Below the pieces are notes generated by a model. It searched no databases and had not been told where the DNA came from. It saw only the letters and a list, made by a program, of their open reading frames with translations. DNA of 7,683 bases from Methanocorpusculum sp. (GTDB taxonomy: Archaea > Halobacteriota > Methanomicrobia > Methanomicrobiales > Methanocorpusculaceae), in contig JAGARL010000071.1 of assembly GCA_017622255.1 (NCBI GenBank), positions 1 through 7,683 of the forward strand, given 5' to 3'. The position numbers were made by a program, and so were the translations under genes. This document shows positions 1 through 7,455 of this stretch, one piece after another. Each line of letters begins with the position of its first letter. Position 1 is the first letter of the stretch.

Positions 1-44
1 ATATGGTTGATGGTTTCCTCATCGAGAACATGAATTCGTCCCAT
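1..44 (-). CDS. mutL: DNA mismatch repair protein MutL, N-terminal fragment (cut by window edge)
   Basis: Only the first 14 codons are present, reading MGRIHVLDEETINH, before the window ends. This matches the conserved MutL start, which comes just before the first ATP-binding helix of the GHKL ATPase domain (IAAGEV..., outside the window). MutL is the ATP-dependent mediator recruited by mismatch-bound MutS. The start ATG shares one base with the mutS stop codon (TAATG), so the two genes are almost certainly cotranscribed and translationally coupled. The identification rests on a short stretch, but the position directly after mutS and the fit to the family consensus make it strong. Nothing can be said about the rest of the protein, including its endonuclease motif. 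Confidence 0.88.
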   Translation of the reverse strand, partial: MGRIHVLDEETINH

Positions 45-2647
45 TATTTCTTCTCCATAAGCGTTTTCAGTTCGGTAATGAGCATTAAGGCCTGCATGGG
101 AGTAATCTCATTTGGGTTTACTTCTTTGAGCCGCTCTTCAACAGCGGATGGTTCGGTCTCAGCCGGTGCGGAGTCGAAGAGCAGCATCTGCGTATAATAT
201 TTCTGTCCGCCGGATACCGCGTCCTCGCGAAGTGCAGATTTCAGCACCTCCTCTGCTCTGGCCAATACCTTCTTCGGGACACCGGCAATCTTTGCCACGT
301 GGATACCGTAGCTTCTGTCGGTTGCTCCCGGGATGAGTTTTCTCAGGAAGGTGATGTCGTGTGCATCCTCCTTTACTGCGAAGTGGTAGTTCTTTACCCG
401 GCGCAGTTCGCTTTCAATAGAGATTAGCTGATGGAAGTGCGTTGCAAAAAGTGTCCGCGGTCCGGCCGCTCCTTTTCCGTGGAGGTATTCCAGAACCGCC
501 CGGGCAATGGAGTAGCCGTCAACGGTACTGGTTCCTCTGCCGATTTCATCCAGGAGAATCAGACTCCGCTCCGTTGCATTGTTCAGGATGTTTGCAAGCT
601 CCAGCATCTCAACCATGAAGGTACTCTGTCCTCCGGCAAGGTCGTCCGATGCACCAACCCGCGTAAACACCCGGTCCACAATTCCGACGCGGGCAAAGCG
701 TGCCGGGACAAACGAACCGGTCTGCGCCATAATGGCAAGGAGTGCAACGCTTCGCATGTAGGTGGATTTACCTGCCATGTTTGCTCCGGTGAGAATCAGA
801 ATCTGCTTTTCGAGCGCACTCATCTCGGTGTCGTTCGGGACATATCCTCCGGGAACTGCATCTTCTACAATCGGGTGGCGTCCGTCGCGGATTAAGAGTT
901 CCGGCTGTTCCACAAGTTCGGGGCGGACATAGTTGTTTGTCAGCGCAAGGTCGGCAAATGATGCTAAGTTGTCGATGATTCCAATTGCTGATGCCGCTTC
1001 CTGCAGTTCGCGGACATGACCGCGGAGTGCGGAAATCAGTTCTTCGTAGAGCTGAATCTCGAGCGCGAGCATGCGGTCGTCAGCCTGCGCCATCAGTGCT
1101 TCGCGTTCGCGAAGGGCCGGAATTGTGAACCGCTCGCCGTTTGCGGTGGTCTGTTTTCTCTCATACTCTGCCGGAACTTTGTCGAGGTTTGCCTTTGTCA
1201 CCTCGATGTAGTATCCGAAGACATTGTTGTATGCAATCTTCAAGGAGCGGATTCCGGTGCGTTCCCGTTCGGTGTTCTGCAGTTCCGCAATCCAGGTTCT
1301 GCCGTTTGCAACCACATCGCGCAGTCCGTCTAAGTCCGCACTGTATCCGCTGCGAATCACTCCGCCGTTCTTGTATACAACCGGCGGTTCATCCACGATT
1401 GCTGATGCGATAAGCTCCGAGATTCCGGTAAACGGCGGAATCTCAAACAGCTTTTCCGAAAGCAGACCGCCGGCAGAGGCAAGCTCTTCTTTCAGGTCCG
1501 GGACGGCAGAAAGACTTGCGGAAAGCGAGAGCAGGTCCCGCGGGGATGCGTTTCCGTAGGAGATACGTCCTGCAATCCGCTCAATATCCGAGAGGCGGGA
1601 CAAGATGCTTCGAACAGCGGAAAGCAGAACCGGCCGCTCGGTGAAGTACTGCACGGCATCGAGCCGGAAGTTAATCTCTTCAGGGGATGTTGAAGGCCGT
1701 GTTAAGACGCTTCGAAGAGCACGCGCACCCATGGGAGTTTTTGTCCTGTTGAGGAATCCGAAGAGTGTTGTGTCATTCCGGTCTCCCCGAAGCGGGGTGA
1801 GGATTTCCAGATTGCGCAGGGTTACCGCATCCAGAATCATCGCATTGGTATCGTACTTCTTGGAAAATCCCTGGATGTGCTGCAGGGAAACCTTCTGGGT
1901 TTCCTTTGCATAGCAGACCGCCGCAGCCGCGGCTCCAAGACAAAGCGGGGAGCTGGTATCAAACCCTTCCAGTGATGCAACACCGAACTGCTCGCATAAG
2001 GTCTGCTCTGCGTTGTCAAAGAAGAGAGAACGGGCAGGAGTTATCACTTTCCCGGTGGATACCAGGAACGGGATTAAGTCTGCTGGGGTGTCCTGCGGGA
2101 CGAGAATTTCCAGCGGGGTGTATCGTTCGATTTCCGTTGCAAGGGATGAGTAGTTCTGCCCGCCGGAAATTTCCTTGAGGAAAAATTCGCCGGTTGTGAT
2201 ATCCAGGAAGGCCAGACCGATTACTGCTTTTTTCAGATCCGGGTTTACCGCCATCAGATAGCGCGCTCCCTGTCCCGGAATAATATCGGCGTCTATTGCT
2301 GTTCCGGGGGTGACTACCCGCACCACATCCCGCTTTACCACACCTTTTGCCTGCTTTGGATCTTCCACCTGTTCGCAGATGGCAACCTTGTATCCCTTGC
2401 GAATCATGCGCGGAAGATAGAGGTCCACCGCATGGAACGGGATTCCGGAGAGCGGAATCGGATTTCCCTCCGGATCTTTGGAACGCGAGGTCAGCACCAG
2501 ATCCAGCTCGCGGGAACAGATTTCGGCATCCTCAAAAAAGGTCTCATAGAAATCCCCCATGCGCATGAAAAGAATACAGTCAGGGTACTGTTCCTTGAAC
2601 ATTTTTACCTGCTGCATCGCAGGGGTGAGAGTTTTTGCAGGTGCCAT
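44..2647 (-). CDS. mutS: DNA mismatch repair protein MutS (MutS1 family)
   Basis: A full-length MutS of 867 residues (bacterial MutS is about 850). It binds mismatches and small loops in DNA as an ATP-dependent clamp and recruits MutL. In order: the mismatch-recognition domain, with the Phe-X-Glu motif in GDFYE (F33, E35); the connector domain, roughly 130-250; the core and clamp region, roughly 265-570; and the ABC-type ATPase. The ATPase shows Walker A GANMAGKST (621-629), signature region SDDLAGGQSTF (667-677), Walker B LILLDEIGRG (696-705) and the switch histidine in ATHFH (H737). A helical C-terminal tail (about 849-867) resembles the MutS oligomerisation segment. A QMLLF pentapeptide at 820-824 looks like a bacterial sliding-clamp-binding motif. 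The start ATG has no Shine-Dalgarno, and no in-frame start upstream fits the family N-terminus better. All key residues are present, so the protein should be active. Confidence 0.97.
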   Translation of the reverse strand: MAPAKTLTPAMQQVKMFKEQYPDCILFMRMGDFYETFFEDAEICSRELDLVLTSRSKDPEGNPIPLSGIPFHAVDLYLPRMIRKGYKVAICEQVEDPKQAKGVVKRDVVRVVTPGTAIDADIIPGQGARYLMAVNPDLKKAVIGLAFLDITTGEFFLKEISGGQNYSSLATEIERYTPLEILVPQDTPADLIPFLVSTGKVITPARSLFFDNAEQTLCEQFGVASLEGFDTSSPLCLGAAAAAVCYAKETQKVSLQHIQGFSKKYDTNAMILDAVTLRNLEILTPLRGDRNDTTLFGFLNRTKTPMGARALRSVLTRPSTSPEEINFRLDAVQYFTERPVLLSAVRSILSRLSDIERIAGRISYGNASPRDLLSLSASLSAVPDLKEELASAGGLLSEKLFEIPPFTGISELIASAIVDEPPVVYKNGGVIRSGYSADLDGLRDVVANGRTWIAELQNTERERTGIRSLKIAYNNVFGYYIEVTKANLDKVPAEYERKQTTANGERFTIPALREREALMAQADDRMLALEIQLYEELISALRGHVRELQEAASAIGIIDNLASFADLALTNNYVRPELVEQPELLIRDGRHPIVEDAVPGGYVPNDTEMSALEKQILILTGANMAGKSTYMRSVALLAIMAQTGSFVPARFARVGIVDRVFTRVGASDDLAGGQSTFMVEMLELANILNNATERSLILLDEIGRGTSTVDGYSIARAVLEYLHGKGAAGPRTLFATHFHQLISIESELRRVKNYHFAVKEDAHDITFLRKLIPGATDRSYGIHVAKIAGVPKKVLARAEEVLKSALREDAVSGGQKYYTQMLLFDSAPAETEPSAVEERLKEVNPNEITPMQALMLITELKTLMEKK

Positions 2648-2731
2648 GATGCTATACTATATGCGTTTGAAAGGTAAGAGGATTGTTGAATTACACTGCA
2701 GTCATATACTAAAACTACCTATCTATAATGA
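2648..2731. promoter_or_regulatory. Divergent promoter region between mutS and the MFS gene
   Basis: This 84-bp AT-rich spacer separates two divergently read genes. Neither start codon has a Shine-Dalgarno sequence in front of it. On the plus strand, CATATACTAAAAC (2703-2715) is TATA-like; its TATA part is centred about 26 bases before the MFS ATG at 2732, the spacing expected of an archaeal promoter giving a leaderless mRNA. The same stretch read on the minus strand (GTTTTAGTATATG) could serve mutS with a leader of roughly 30 bases. A second AT-rich element, CTATACTATATG (2652-2663), lies too close to the mutS ATG to be its TATA box. The region must hold both promoters by position; the exact boxes are inferred. 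Confidence 0.4.
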
Positions 2732-3811
2732 ATGAACCTTGCGACAAAAATCACTCTGCTCCTCGGAGTTTTTTCTGCAATGGCGTTTTCCAACGCTCTT
2801 GTCCCGGTTCTTGCAGAAATTGCTCCGGATGCCTCAATTCAGGGTTTTCTCTATGCGGCATACTTCTTCGGGGCATTTGCAACCGTCTTTCCGGTCGGCT
2901 GGCTCTCGGATAAAACCGGTCGTGCCCCGCTTTTAAAAATCGGTCTCTTTGGAACGTTTGTCTCGGCGATTCTGCTGTTCTTTGTCTATCCTGACCTGAC
3001 GCTTTCCATTGTCTTCCGTGCTCTGGAAGGAATCTTTACCGGCGTCTTTGCGGCAGCCGCGTTTTCGTATGTCAACTCCCAGGAGGACCATCTGAAACTT
3101 TCCGGTCTCTACATTGCGCTGATGAACATTGGTATGGTCGCAGGCCTCGTAGTTTCCGGATTCCTCGCGGTTCTGCATCCGTATGCAGGCGTTCTGTTCT
3201 TCGGTGTTCTCTGCGGAGCGGCAGGAGTTGCTTCGCTGTTCTTCACGGATTCCAACGAAACAAACGGTGCGCTTTCCGCAGGCGAGACCTTCTCGGTTGC
3301 TAAATTCCACTTCTGGCTCTGGCTTGGTATCTTTATGTTTACCGGAGTTACGGGAGTTGTTACGAGTACTTATCCGGAGATGTCCGGGCTTTCCGCTGAC
3401 CTGACCGGAATCTTAACCGGACTGATGAGCGTGGCAACGGCTGTTACGGTATATATCACCTCCCGCTTTGCTATCCGCGATTCGCTTGCGGTGGTTCGTT
3501 TTGCCGCGGTGTGCCTTGCGCTGGTGCTTCCGGTTGTGTGTTTCTCTCCGCTCGGAATTGTTCTGGTCGGCGCGGTTTACGGAGTAATTAATGCAGGCGT
3601 TATGGATTATATCGCAAAGACCAACCGCCCGCAGGGAGTTATGAACGGGTTATTCCTGTTTGTCCAGTACGGGGGTATGTGGTTTTTGCCGGTTCTTGCG
3701 GGACTTCTTGCGGTTCCCGCCGGATACCTTGCGGTTTACCTGCTGGGAGGGCTGCTCTGTCTGGGAGCGGGCCTGCTGATTGTCCGCTGTCCGTGCTACG
3801 TTCGGCCGTGA
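2732..3811 (+). CDS. MFS family transporter, substrate unknown
   Basis: A 359-residue integral membrane protein with about 12 hydrophobic segments: roughly 5-27, 36-58, 68-86, 90-112, 124-146, 150-171, 192-212, 222-244, 253-270, 273-295, 303-324 and 327-352. The loop between helices 2 and 3 carries the MFS signature motif A, GWLSDKTGRAPLL (56-68), with D60 and R64. A longer hydrophilic loop between helices 6 and 7 (172-191) divides the two six-helix halves, as in the family. It presumably moves a small solute across the cytoplasmic membrane, by uniport or coupled to an ion gradient; nothing visible names the substrate. The protein is short for the family (usually about 380-420) but has the full helix count, so it looks complete. 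An ATG at 2728 is out of frame; 2732 is the first start in this frame. The last 162 bases are also read, on the opposite strand, by the convergent gene. Confidence 0.88.
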   Translation: MNLATKITLLLGVFSAMAFSNALVPVLAEIAPDASIQGFLYAAYFFGAFATVFPVGWLSDKTGRAPLLKIGLFGTFVSAILLFFVYPDLTLSIVFRALEGIFTGVFAAAAFSYVNSQEDHLKLSGLYIALMNIGMVAGLVVSGFLAVLHPYAGVLFFGVLCGAAGVASLFFTDSNETNGALSAGETFSVAKFHFWLWLGIFMFTGVTGVVTSTYPEMSGLSADLTGILTGLMSVATAVTVYITSRFAIRDSLAVVRFAAVCLALVLPVVCFSPLGIVLVGAVYGVINAGVMDYIAKTNRPQGVMNGLFLFVQYGGMWFLPVLAGLLAVPAGYLAVYLLGGLLCLGAGLLIVRCPCYVRP

Positions 3812-5059
3812 CCGCTTCTTCCCCTTTCCTTTTTTCGGCTTCGGCATATTGACCGGGTCGGGCTGGCGTTCCGGCTTTCCGGTTTTCGGGAATGCCGTAA
3901 GCTCACTTGCGCAGTATTCCAGAACAGACTCCATGCGCTCACTGCCAAGTCCCGGCTTTACGGTCTCAAGCCAGAGGTAGAAACCGACTCTCGGCGGTGT
4001 CGGGCGTTCGTACTTGAATCCGCCGGTGCTTGCCGGCACCATCTTCAGGTACTGCCTCTGTTTTCTCGGTTTCAGATAGATGACCGGCTCGATTTCCGGG
4101 AAGTCCACGGCAAGGATGACCTTCGAGTAGTTCTCCATAACGGAGGCCACGGTCAGCTGTTCGGATTTAATCCGCAGTCCGTAGTTCTGCACGAGATTTT
4201 TGATTGCGGAAGGATACATGCCGCCGCATATTACTTTCTTCACCAGCGGGGAGACCGACGGGTTGTCGAAGAACTGGTTTGCGGTTAAGTCATGCTCCTG
4301 CGCGAAGTAAAGCTGCGAGAGTGCTTCGTCATGGAGCTTTTTGTAATCGAATAACTGTGTCCGCAGGTCCTCGGCACGCACCAGTTTCGGGCTGTTCTCC
4401 TGCTGGGTTGGGAGATTCATAATCCGCATGCCTTTGAGGCAGGACTTCATGACCTCGCACTCGCGGGTGCAGATGTAGGCATTGTCCGGGTCGGATTTCA
4501 GGCGGCGGACTACCTGGGTGTTTTCGATATCTACGGAGGAGAAGAGGATGAATCCCACATTATCCTGTCCGAAGAGGTAGCCGAAGAGTTTTTTCTTGTA
4601 GATGATTTCGGCTTCGAGGTCTTTTAAGTCGGAAGGGGATGTGACAATCTCACAGAAAACCACGCGGTCTTCATTGTCGAATAGGAGTAAATCAACTTCC
4701 GCTAAGTCCTGACCGTTTCCGCGGACACGGATATCTCCTTTGTCTGCGGAGTAGATGCCGTTTGTTCCGAGCTGCCGTTTGGTTTTGTGTTTTTTGACGT
4801 CGGTTCCTTTCCGGACAATTTTCTTAATCGTTTTGGTCTGTTCTGCGATGCGGATTAACTGTTCGTAGATGAGGTATTCGAACCAGTATCCTTCCGCTGT
4901 CCGCATGACCATGATATCTTCGGAGAACAGGTTTTTTCTGTCTGCCGAACGCATGTGGCGAAGGGCGCGGACAGCTACCGCTCGCTCCGGCTTATAGCGG
5001 GTAAACTGTTCCGAAATCCAGGAGAGCATCGCAGATGTCTCTCGTTTTTCTTGTTTCAT
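3650..5059 (-). CDS. Uncharacterised protein with PD-(D/E)XK-nuclease-like region and basic tail
   Basis: A 469-residue soluble protein that I do not recognise as a named family. Residues about 55-180 have the layout of a PD-(D/E)XK nuclease fold: a helix with GYWFEYLIYEQL (E61), a strand AEVDLLLFDNED (D123), then a strand VVFCEIVTS (E137), followed by a Lys-rich helix (KKK, 155-157). The canonical lysine two residues after the glutamate is replaced by valine (E137-I-V139), so activity is uncertain unless a lysine from the next helix substitutes. Residues 180-390 show no motif I can name. From about residue 396 the chain becomes Pro/Lys/Gly/Arg-rich and then Gln/Ser/Lys-rich to the end, which looks disordered and possibly nucleic-acid-binding. 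Residues 417-469 are encoded antisense to the 3' end of the MFS gene. It starts 2 bases after the stop of the tRNA methyltransferase gene, so it is the last gene of that operon and probably translated by coupling. Confidence 0.75.
   Translation of the reverse strand: MKQEKRETSAMLSWISEQFTRYKPERAVAVRALRHMRSADRKNLFSEDIMVMRTAEGYWFEYLIYEQLIRIAEQTKTIKKIVRKGTDVKKHKTKRQLGTNGIYSADKGDIRVRGNGQDLAEVDLLLFDNEDRVVFCEIVTSPSDLKDLEAEIIYKKKLFGYLFGQDNVGFILFSSVDIENTQVVRRLKSDPDNAYICTRECEVMKSCLKGMRIMNLPTQQENSPKLVRAEDLRTQLFDYKKLHDEALSQLYFAQEHDLTANQFFDNPSVSPLVKKVICGGMYPSAIKNLVQNYGLRIKSEQLTVASVMENYSKVILAVDFPEIEPVIYLKPRKQRQYLKMVPASTGGFKYERPTPPRVGFYLWLETVKPGLGSERMESVLEYCASELTAFPKTGKPERQPDPVNMPKPKKGKGKKRSRPNVARTADNQQARSQTEQPSQQVNRKVSGGNRKKSRKNRQKPHTPVLDKQE
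3815..3835 (+). terminator. Possible T-rich terminator after the MFS gene
   Basis: A pyrimidine-rich tract starts 4 bases after the MFS stop codon and ends in six consecutive T (3830-3835). Oligo-T runs are the usual archaeal termination signal, so this could end the MFS transcript. It is also coding on the other strand, where it specifies the Lys/Gly-rich segment of the convergent gene, so the run may exist only for that reason. Confidence 0.3.
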
Positions 5060-5061
5060 AA

Positions 5062-6018
5062 TTATTTGAGGACGTGGATTCGTCGAGTGAGGCTTTTGTG
5101 CACGTACTGCTCAAAAAAGCCCTCTATCTCAAAACCAAACTCCGGTATGAGATGGCGGATATCGCGGTGGGTTACGATTACTGCTCTTCCGTCTTTTCTC
5201 AGTACGCGTCTGATTTCGGCAAGTGAGCCGCGGTAAAGTGCTTCAAGGCTGTCTGCTCCAATAGACGTGGACTGCCCGTAGGGCAGGTCGGCTGCTACTG
5301 CATGGAAGGTTTCGTCCCTGTAGGGCATGGAGGTTGCGTCTGCTCTGATGCAGATTCCTCCCGGATTATTCAGTCGGCATCCGGCAAGCATTTCTTCATC
5401 ATAGTCGCTTCCGACAGCATTTACATTCAGCATGCGGCATTCGAGGATTACTCCGCCTGTTCCGCAGAAGGGGTCGAGGAGGAGTTCTCCGGGCTTTACC
5501 CGGGTAAGGTTTACAATGGCCCGGGCAAGGAGGGGCATGATTACTCCGGGGTGGAAGTATGCCCGCTGTTTCGGGTCGCGCTCTGCGTAGCTTCCGCGGT
5601 CGATTTTGTGGATTACGCGTCCGAACCAGCACTGACCGTCGCTGAATACCGCACGGTATTCTATCTCAGGGTTTTTCAGGGAAACTTTTCCCGTGATTAA
5701 AGAACCCATCATTTTTTCCAGCTCAAGCTGGGAGATGTCAACGACAGCCGGATGAATCTTTCTTGCTCTGCAGCAGTAGGGTTTTTCTGCGGTGAGGTTT
5801 AGGGAAGTCATCAGTTCTCTGAGATCTTCTGCCGTTCCTCCGCAGACTCCGAGAAGTTCGGAGACGATGTGTGTTTCTGCGAGCCGTAAAACGTCGTCAG
5901 GATTTTCTGTTTCGGCAACGGCGATTCCGTTCGCCCGTGCGGTGACTGTTCCGACACAGGCAATTTCGGCTTCGGCTAATGCCTGATTATCTCCTGAGAG
6001 TTCATACAGCAGTTTCAT
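5062..6018 (-). CDS. tRNA (guanine10-N2)-methyltransferase, archaeal Trm-G10 type
   Basis: Predicted to methylate N2 of guanosine 10 in tRNA (m2G10/m2,2G10) using S-adenosylmethionine, in the cytoplasm. The 318-residue protein starts MKLLYELSGD, the usual N-terminus of archaeal Trm-G10. The N-terminal half (to about residue 140) corresponds to the N-terminal-like and THUMP domains that bind tRNA. The C-terminal Rossmann methyltransferase shows SAM-binding motif I DPFCGTGG (182-189), an acidic residue after the next strand (D205 in GSDYD), RADA (226-229) and catalytic motif IV DLPYGQST (244-251), a variant of the DPPYG signature. The frame stays open upstream to an ATG at 6165, but that would add 49 residues lying inside the preceding gene and unlike the family, so 6018 is preferred. 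It lies 19 bases after the DUF2156 gene in the same operon. Confidence 0.93.
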   Translation of the reverse strand: MKLLYELSGDNQALAEAEIACVGTVTARANGIAVAETENPDDVLRLAETHIVSELLGVCGGTAEDLRELMTSLNLTAEKPYCCRARKIHPAVVDISQLELEKMMGSLITGKVSLKNPEIEYRAVFSDGQCWFGRVIHKIDRGSYAERDPKQRAYFHPGVIMPLLARAIVNLTRVKPGELLLDPFCGTGGVILECRMLNVNAVGSDYDEEMLAGCRLNNPGGICIRADATSMPYRDETFHAVAADLPYGQSTSIGADSLEALYRGSLAEIRRVLRKDGRAVIVTHRDIRHLIPEFGFEIEGFFEQYVHKSLTRRIHVLK

Positions 6019-6037
6019 CCGTCTTAGATATGGGTTC

Positions 6038-6961
6038 TCAACTATTATTATAGGTGAGTGTTGCGGGGATGTCTTCCGGGAGGATATAGTATGCTTTGAC
6101 GAAGAAATCGGGGTGGTAGCGGAGTTTTGCCTCGCGAAGTCCTGCGTGTCCCATGTCGCTTTCACGGTTTATCCATGAAACTTTTCCAAAGAGTTCCCGT
6201 GCGGTTTCTTTGTTTATGATTTTGTAGATTCCGGGATACTCGGAAAGTCCTTTTTCGAAGTGGATGAGGGCCTGTTTTTCGTTCTGGATTTCCCAGACTG
6301 CCATACCTGCAAGGGTTCCGGTTTCTGTTATCCGTACCGCAATTCCTGCAAGCGGAAGTTTTTCCCAATGCCGGAAGGAGTATCGAACGGCGGTCAGTTC
6401 CTCCCGCATGATTGTGTCTGCTTCCAGGTCTTTTGTTCTGCCCCATGTTTCTGCGAGGGCAAGGACTTCGGGGATGTTTTCCGGAGTGATTTTTTCGACG
6501 CGGTATTTCCAGCGGGAGGTGAAGGTGTTTATCTGTCCTCTGATGTTCAGGTATTTTCTTCCTTTGAGCATTGCGAGGTTTTCTGTACTATAGACGTATT
6601 CGAAGTATTCTCGGTTTTCAGTAATCGGGATTTCCGGGTGGGTGTTTTGCAGGTACTCTCTGCTTTCCTCTTCGTAGATTTCCAGCGCGAAGTTTTCGTC
6701 CCGCACAAAGATGAGGAGTTCTTCCAGGAGTTCTACGTCAAATTCTCCAATAGGGGTGTGGATTCCGTGTTCTCCGTCTACGCAGCAGTCGATTATGAGG
6801 TGGTTTTTGTATTCGGCAAAGGAGCACTGCGCGTAGTGTTCCCAGGAGAGTATAGTAATAATGGATGATTCGGAGTGGTACTGCGGATAGCGCGCGAAGT
6901 AGGTTTCCAGGATATGTTTGTTTTCCAGAGTGACGGGGGTGAAATCTGCGCGCGATATCAT
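6038..6961 (-). CDS. DUF2156 / phosphatidylglycerol lysyltransferase C-domain protein (LPG_synthase_C-like)
   Basis: A 307-residue soluble protein consisting of two GNAT-like halves, as in the DUF2156 family (PF09924). Supporting segments are the N-terminal FTPVTLENK and the SWEHYAQCSF region (residues 7-48), the central YSTENLAMLKGRKYLNIRGQ (124-143) preceding INTFTSRW, and the C-terminal INRESDMGHAGLREAK (264-279), which matches the conserved N-R-E-x-D-x-G-x-x-G-L-R-x-A-K signature. In MprF-type proteins this domain transfers an amino acid from aminoacyl-tRNA to a lipid and is attached to a membrane domain. Here there is no membrane segment, so the acceptor is unknown and could be a peptide, small molecule or lipid. 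Its ATG follows the stop codon of the GNAT gene directly (TAAATG), with a GAGGA-like sequence just before that could act as a ribosome site. It comes second in the operon. Confidence 0.85.
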   Translation of the reverse strand: MISRADFTPVTLENKHILETYFARYPQYHSESSIITILSWEHYAQCSFAEYKNHLIIDCCVDGEHGIHTPIGEFDVELLEELLIFVRDENFALEIYEEESREYLQNTHPEIPITENREYFEYVYSTENLAMLKGRKYLNIRGQINTFTSRWKYRVEKITPENIPEVLALAETWGRTKDLEADTIMREELTAVRYSFRHWEKLPLAGIAVRITETGTLAGMAVWEIQNEKQALIHFEKGLSEYPGIYKIINKETARELFGKVSWINRESDMGHAGLREAKLRYHPDFFVKAYYILPEDIPATLTYNNS

Positions 6962-7393
6962 TTATTCCTCTTTGAGCATCGGGGTGTAGTTTTCCATGCG
7001 CGAAAATCCTGCGCGCTCATAGAACTGTTCTTTGCCCGGCGCGGAGATAAGTCCTATCCAGGTGTGTCCGGTAAGTTCTGCGATGCGTTTAAGCGCGGTA
7101 ACTATGCGGCTGCCGATTCTCTGTTCCCGGTATTCGGGGAATACGACGACGTCTTGTATATAGCAGTCGCTTGAGCCGTCACTGATTAACCGTCCCATGC
7201 CTACGGCGTTATTTTCCGAATCGCGCGCGATTATTACGAGATAGCTTCCGTTAATTAAGGTGGGAATCTGTGATTTGTCCCATCCCATTTCCCACCATCC
7301 GCCTGCGCGGTAGAGGTCGATTACTTCTTCGGCACTCCATGCGCGGACAGCAGTGAGGGTGATTTCTTCCGGCGCGATATTTATAGGGGACAT
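6962..7393 (-). CDS. GNAT family N-acetyltransferase
   Basis: A 143-residue single-domain acetyltransferase, typical in length for the family, using acetyl-CoA to acylate an amine on an unknown substrate. Strands beta4-alpha3 carry motif A in CYIQDVVVFPEYREQRIGSRIV (start about 77), with the CoA pyrophosphate loop QRIGSR (91-96), a variant of the Q/R-x-x-G-x-G/A pattern. Motif B is ISAPGKEQFYERAGF (116-130), where the FYERAGF turn is the usual GNAT C-terminal feature. The tryptophan-rich stretch GGWWEMGWD (31-39) resembles the substrate-side N-terminal region of small aminoglycoside- or amine-type GNATs. It is the first gene of the four-gene minus-strand operon. There is no Shine-Dalgarno before the ATG; a TATA-like element lies about 80 bases upstream. 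Confidence 0.9.
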   Translation of the reverse strand: MSPINIAPEEITLTAVRAWSAEEVIDLYRAGGWWEMGWDKSQIPTLINGSYLVIIARDSENNAVGMGRLISDGSSDCYIQDVVVFPEYREQRIGSRIVTALKRIAELTGHTWIGLISAPGKEQFYERAGFSRMENYTPMLKEE

Positions 7394-7455
7394 GGGTTTT
7401 TCTGCTATTTTGTAGGTGCTAAGGGGTTATGAGGGTAGCGGTTGGGGTGTTTTTA

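Noticed and set aside
431..895. A 154-codon plus-strand open frame inside mutS
   Set aside because: It is antisense to the MutS ATPase domain, which is fully conserved, and shows no protein family features.
2652..2663. CTATACTATATG as the mutS TATA box
   Set aside because: On the minus strand it lies about 5-16 bases from the ATG, too close for a TATA box driving that start codon.
2933..3310. A 125-codon minus-strand open frame inside the MFS gene
   Set aside because: It is a charged antisense shadow of membrane helices with no recognisable domain.
6019..6165. A 49-residue N-terminal extension of the tRNA methyltransferase starting at 6165
   Set aside because: It lies mostly inside the DUF2156 gene in another frame, is Ser/Thr-rich and unlike the family. 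MKLLYELSGD at 6018 fits the known N-terminus.
6260..6868. A 202-codon plus-strand open frame antisense to the DUF2156 gene
   Set aside because: Its composition (very rich in Phe, Val and Ser) is what antisense reading of a real gene gives. It has no domain, and the minus-strand product has clear family signatures.
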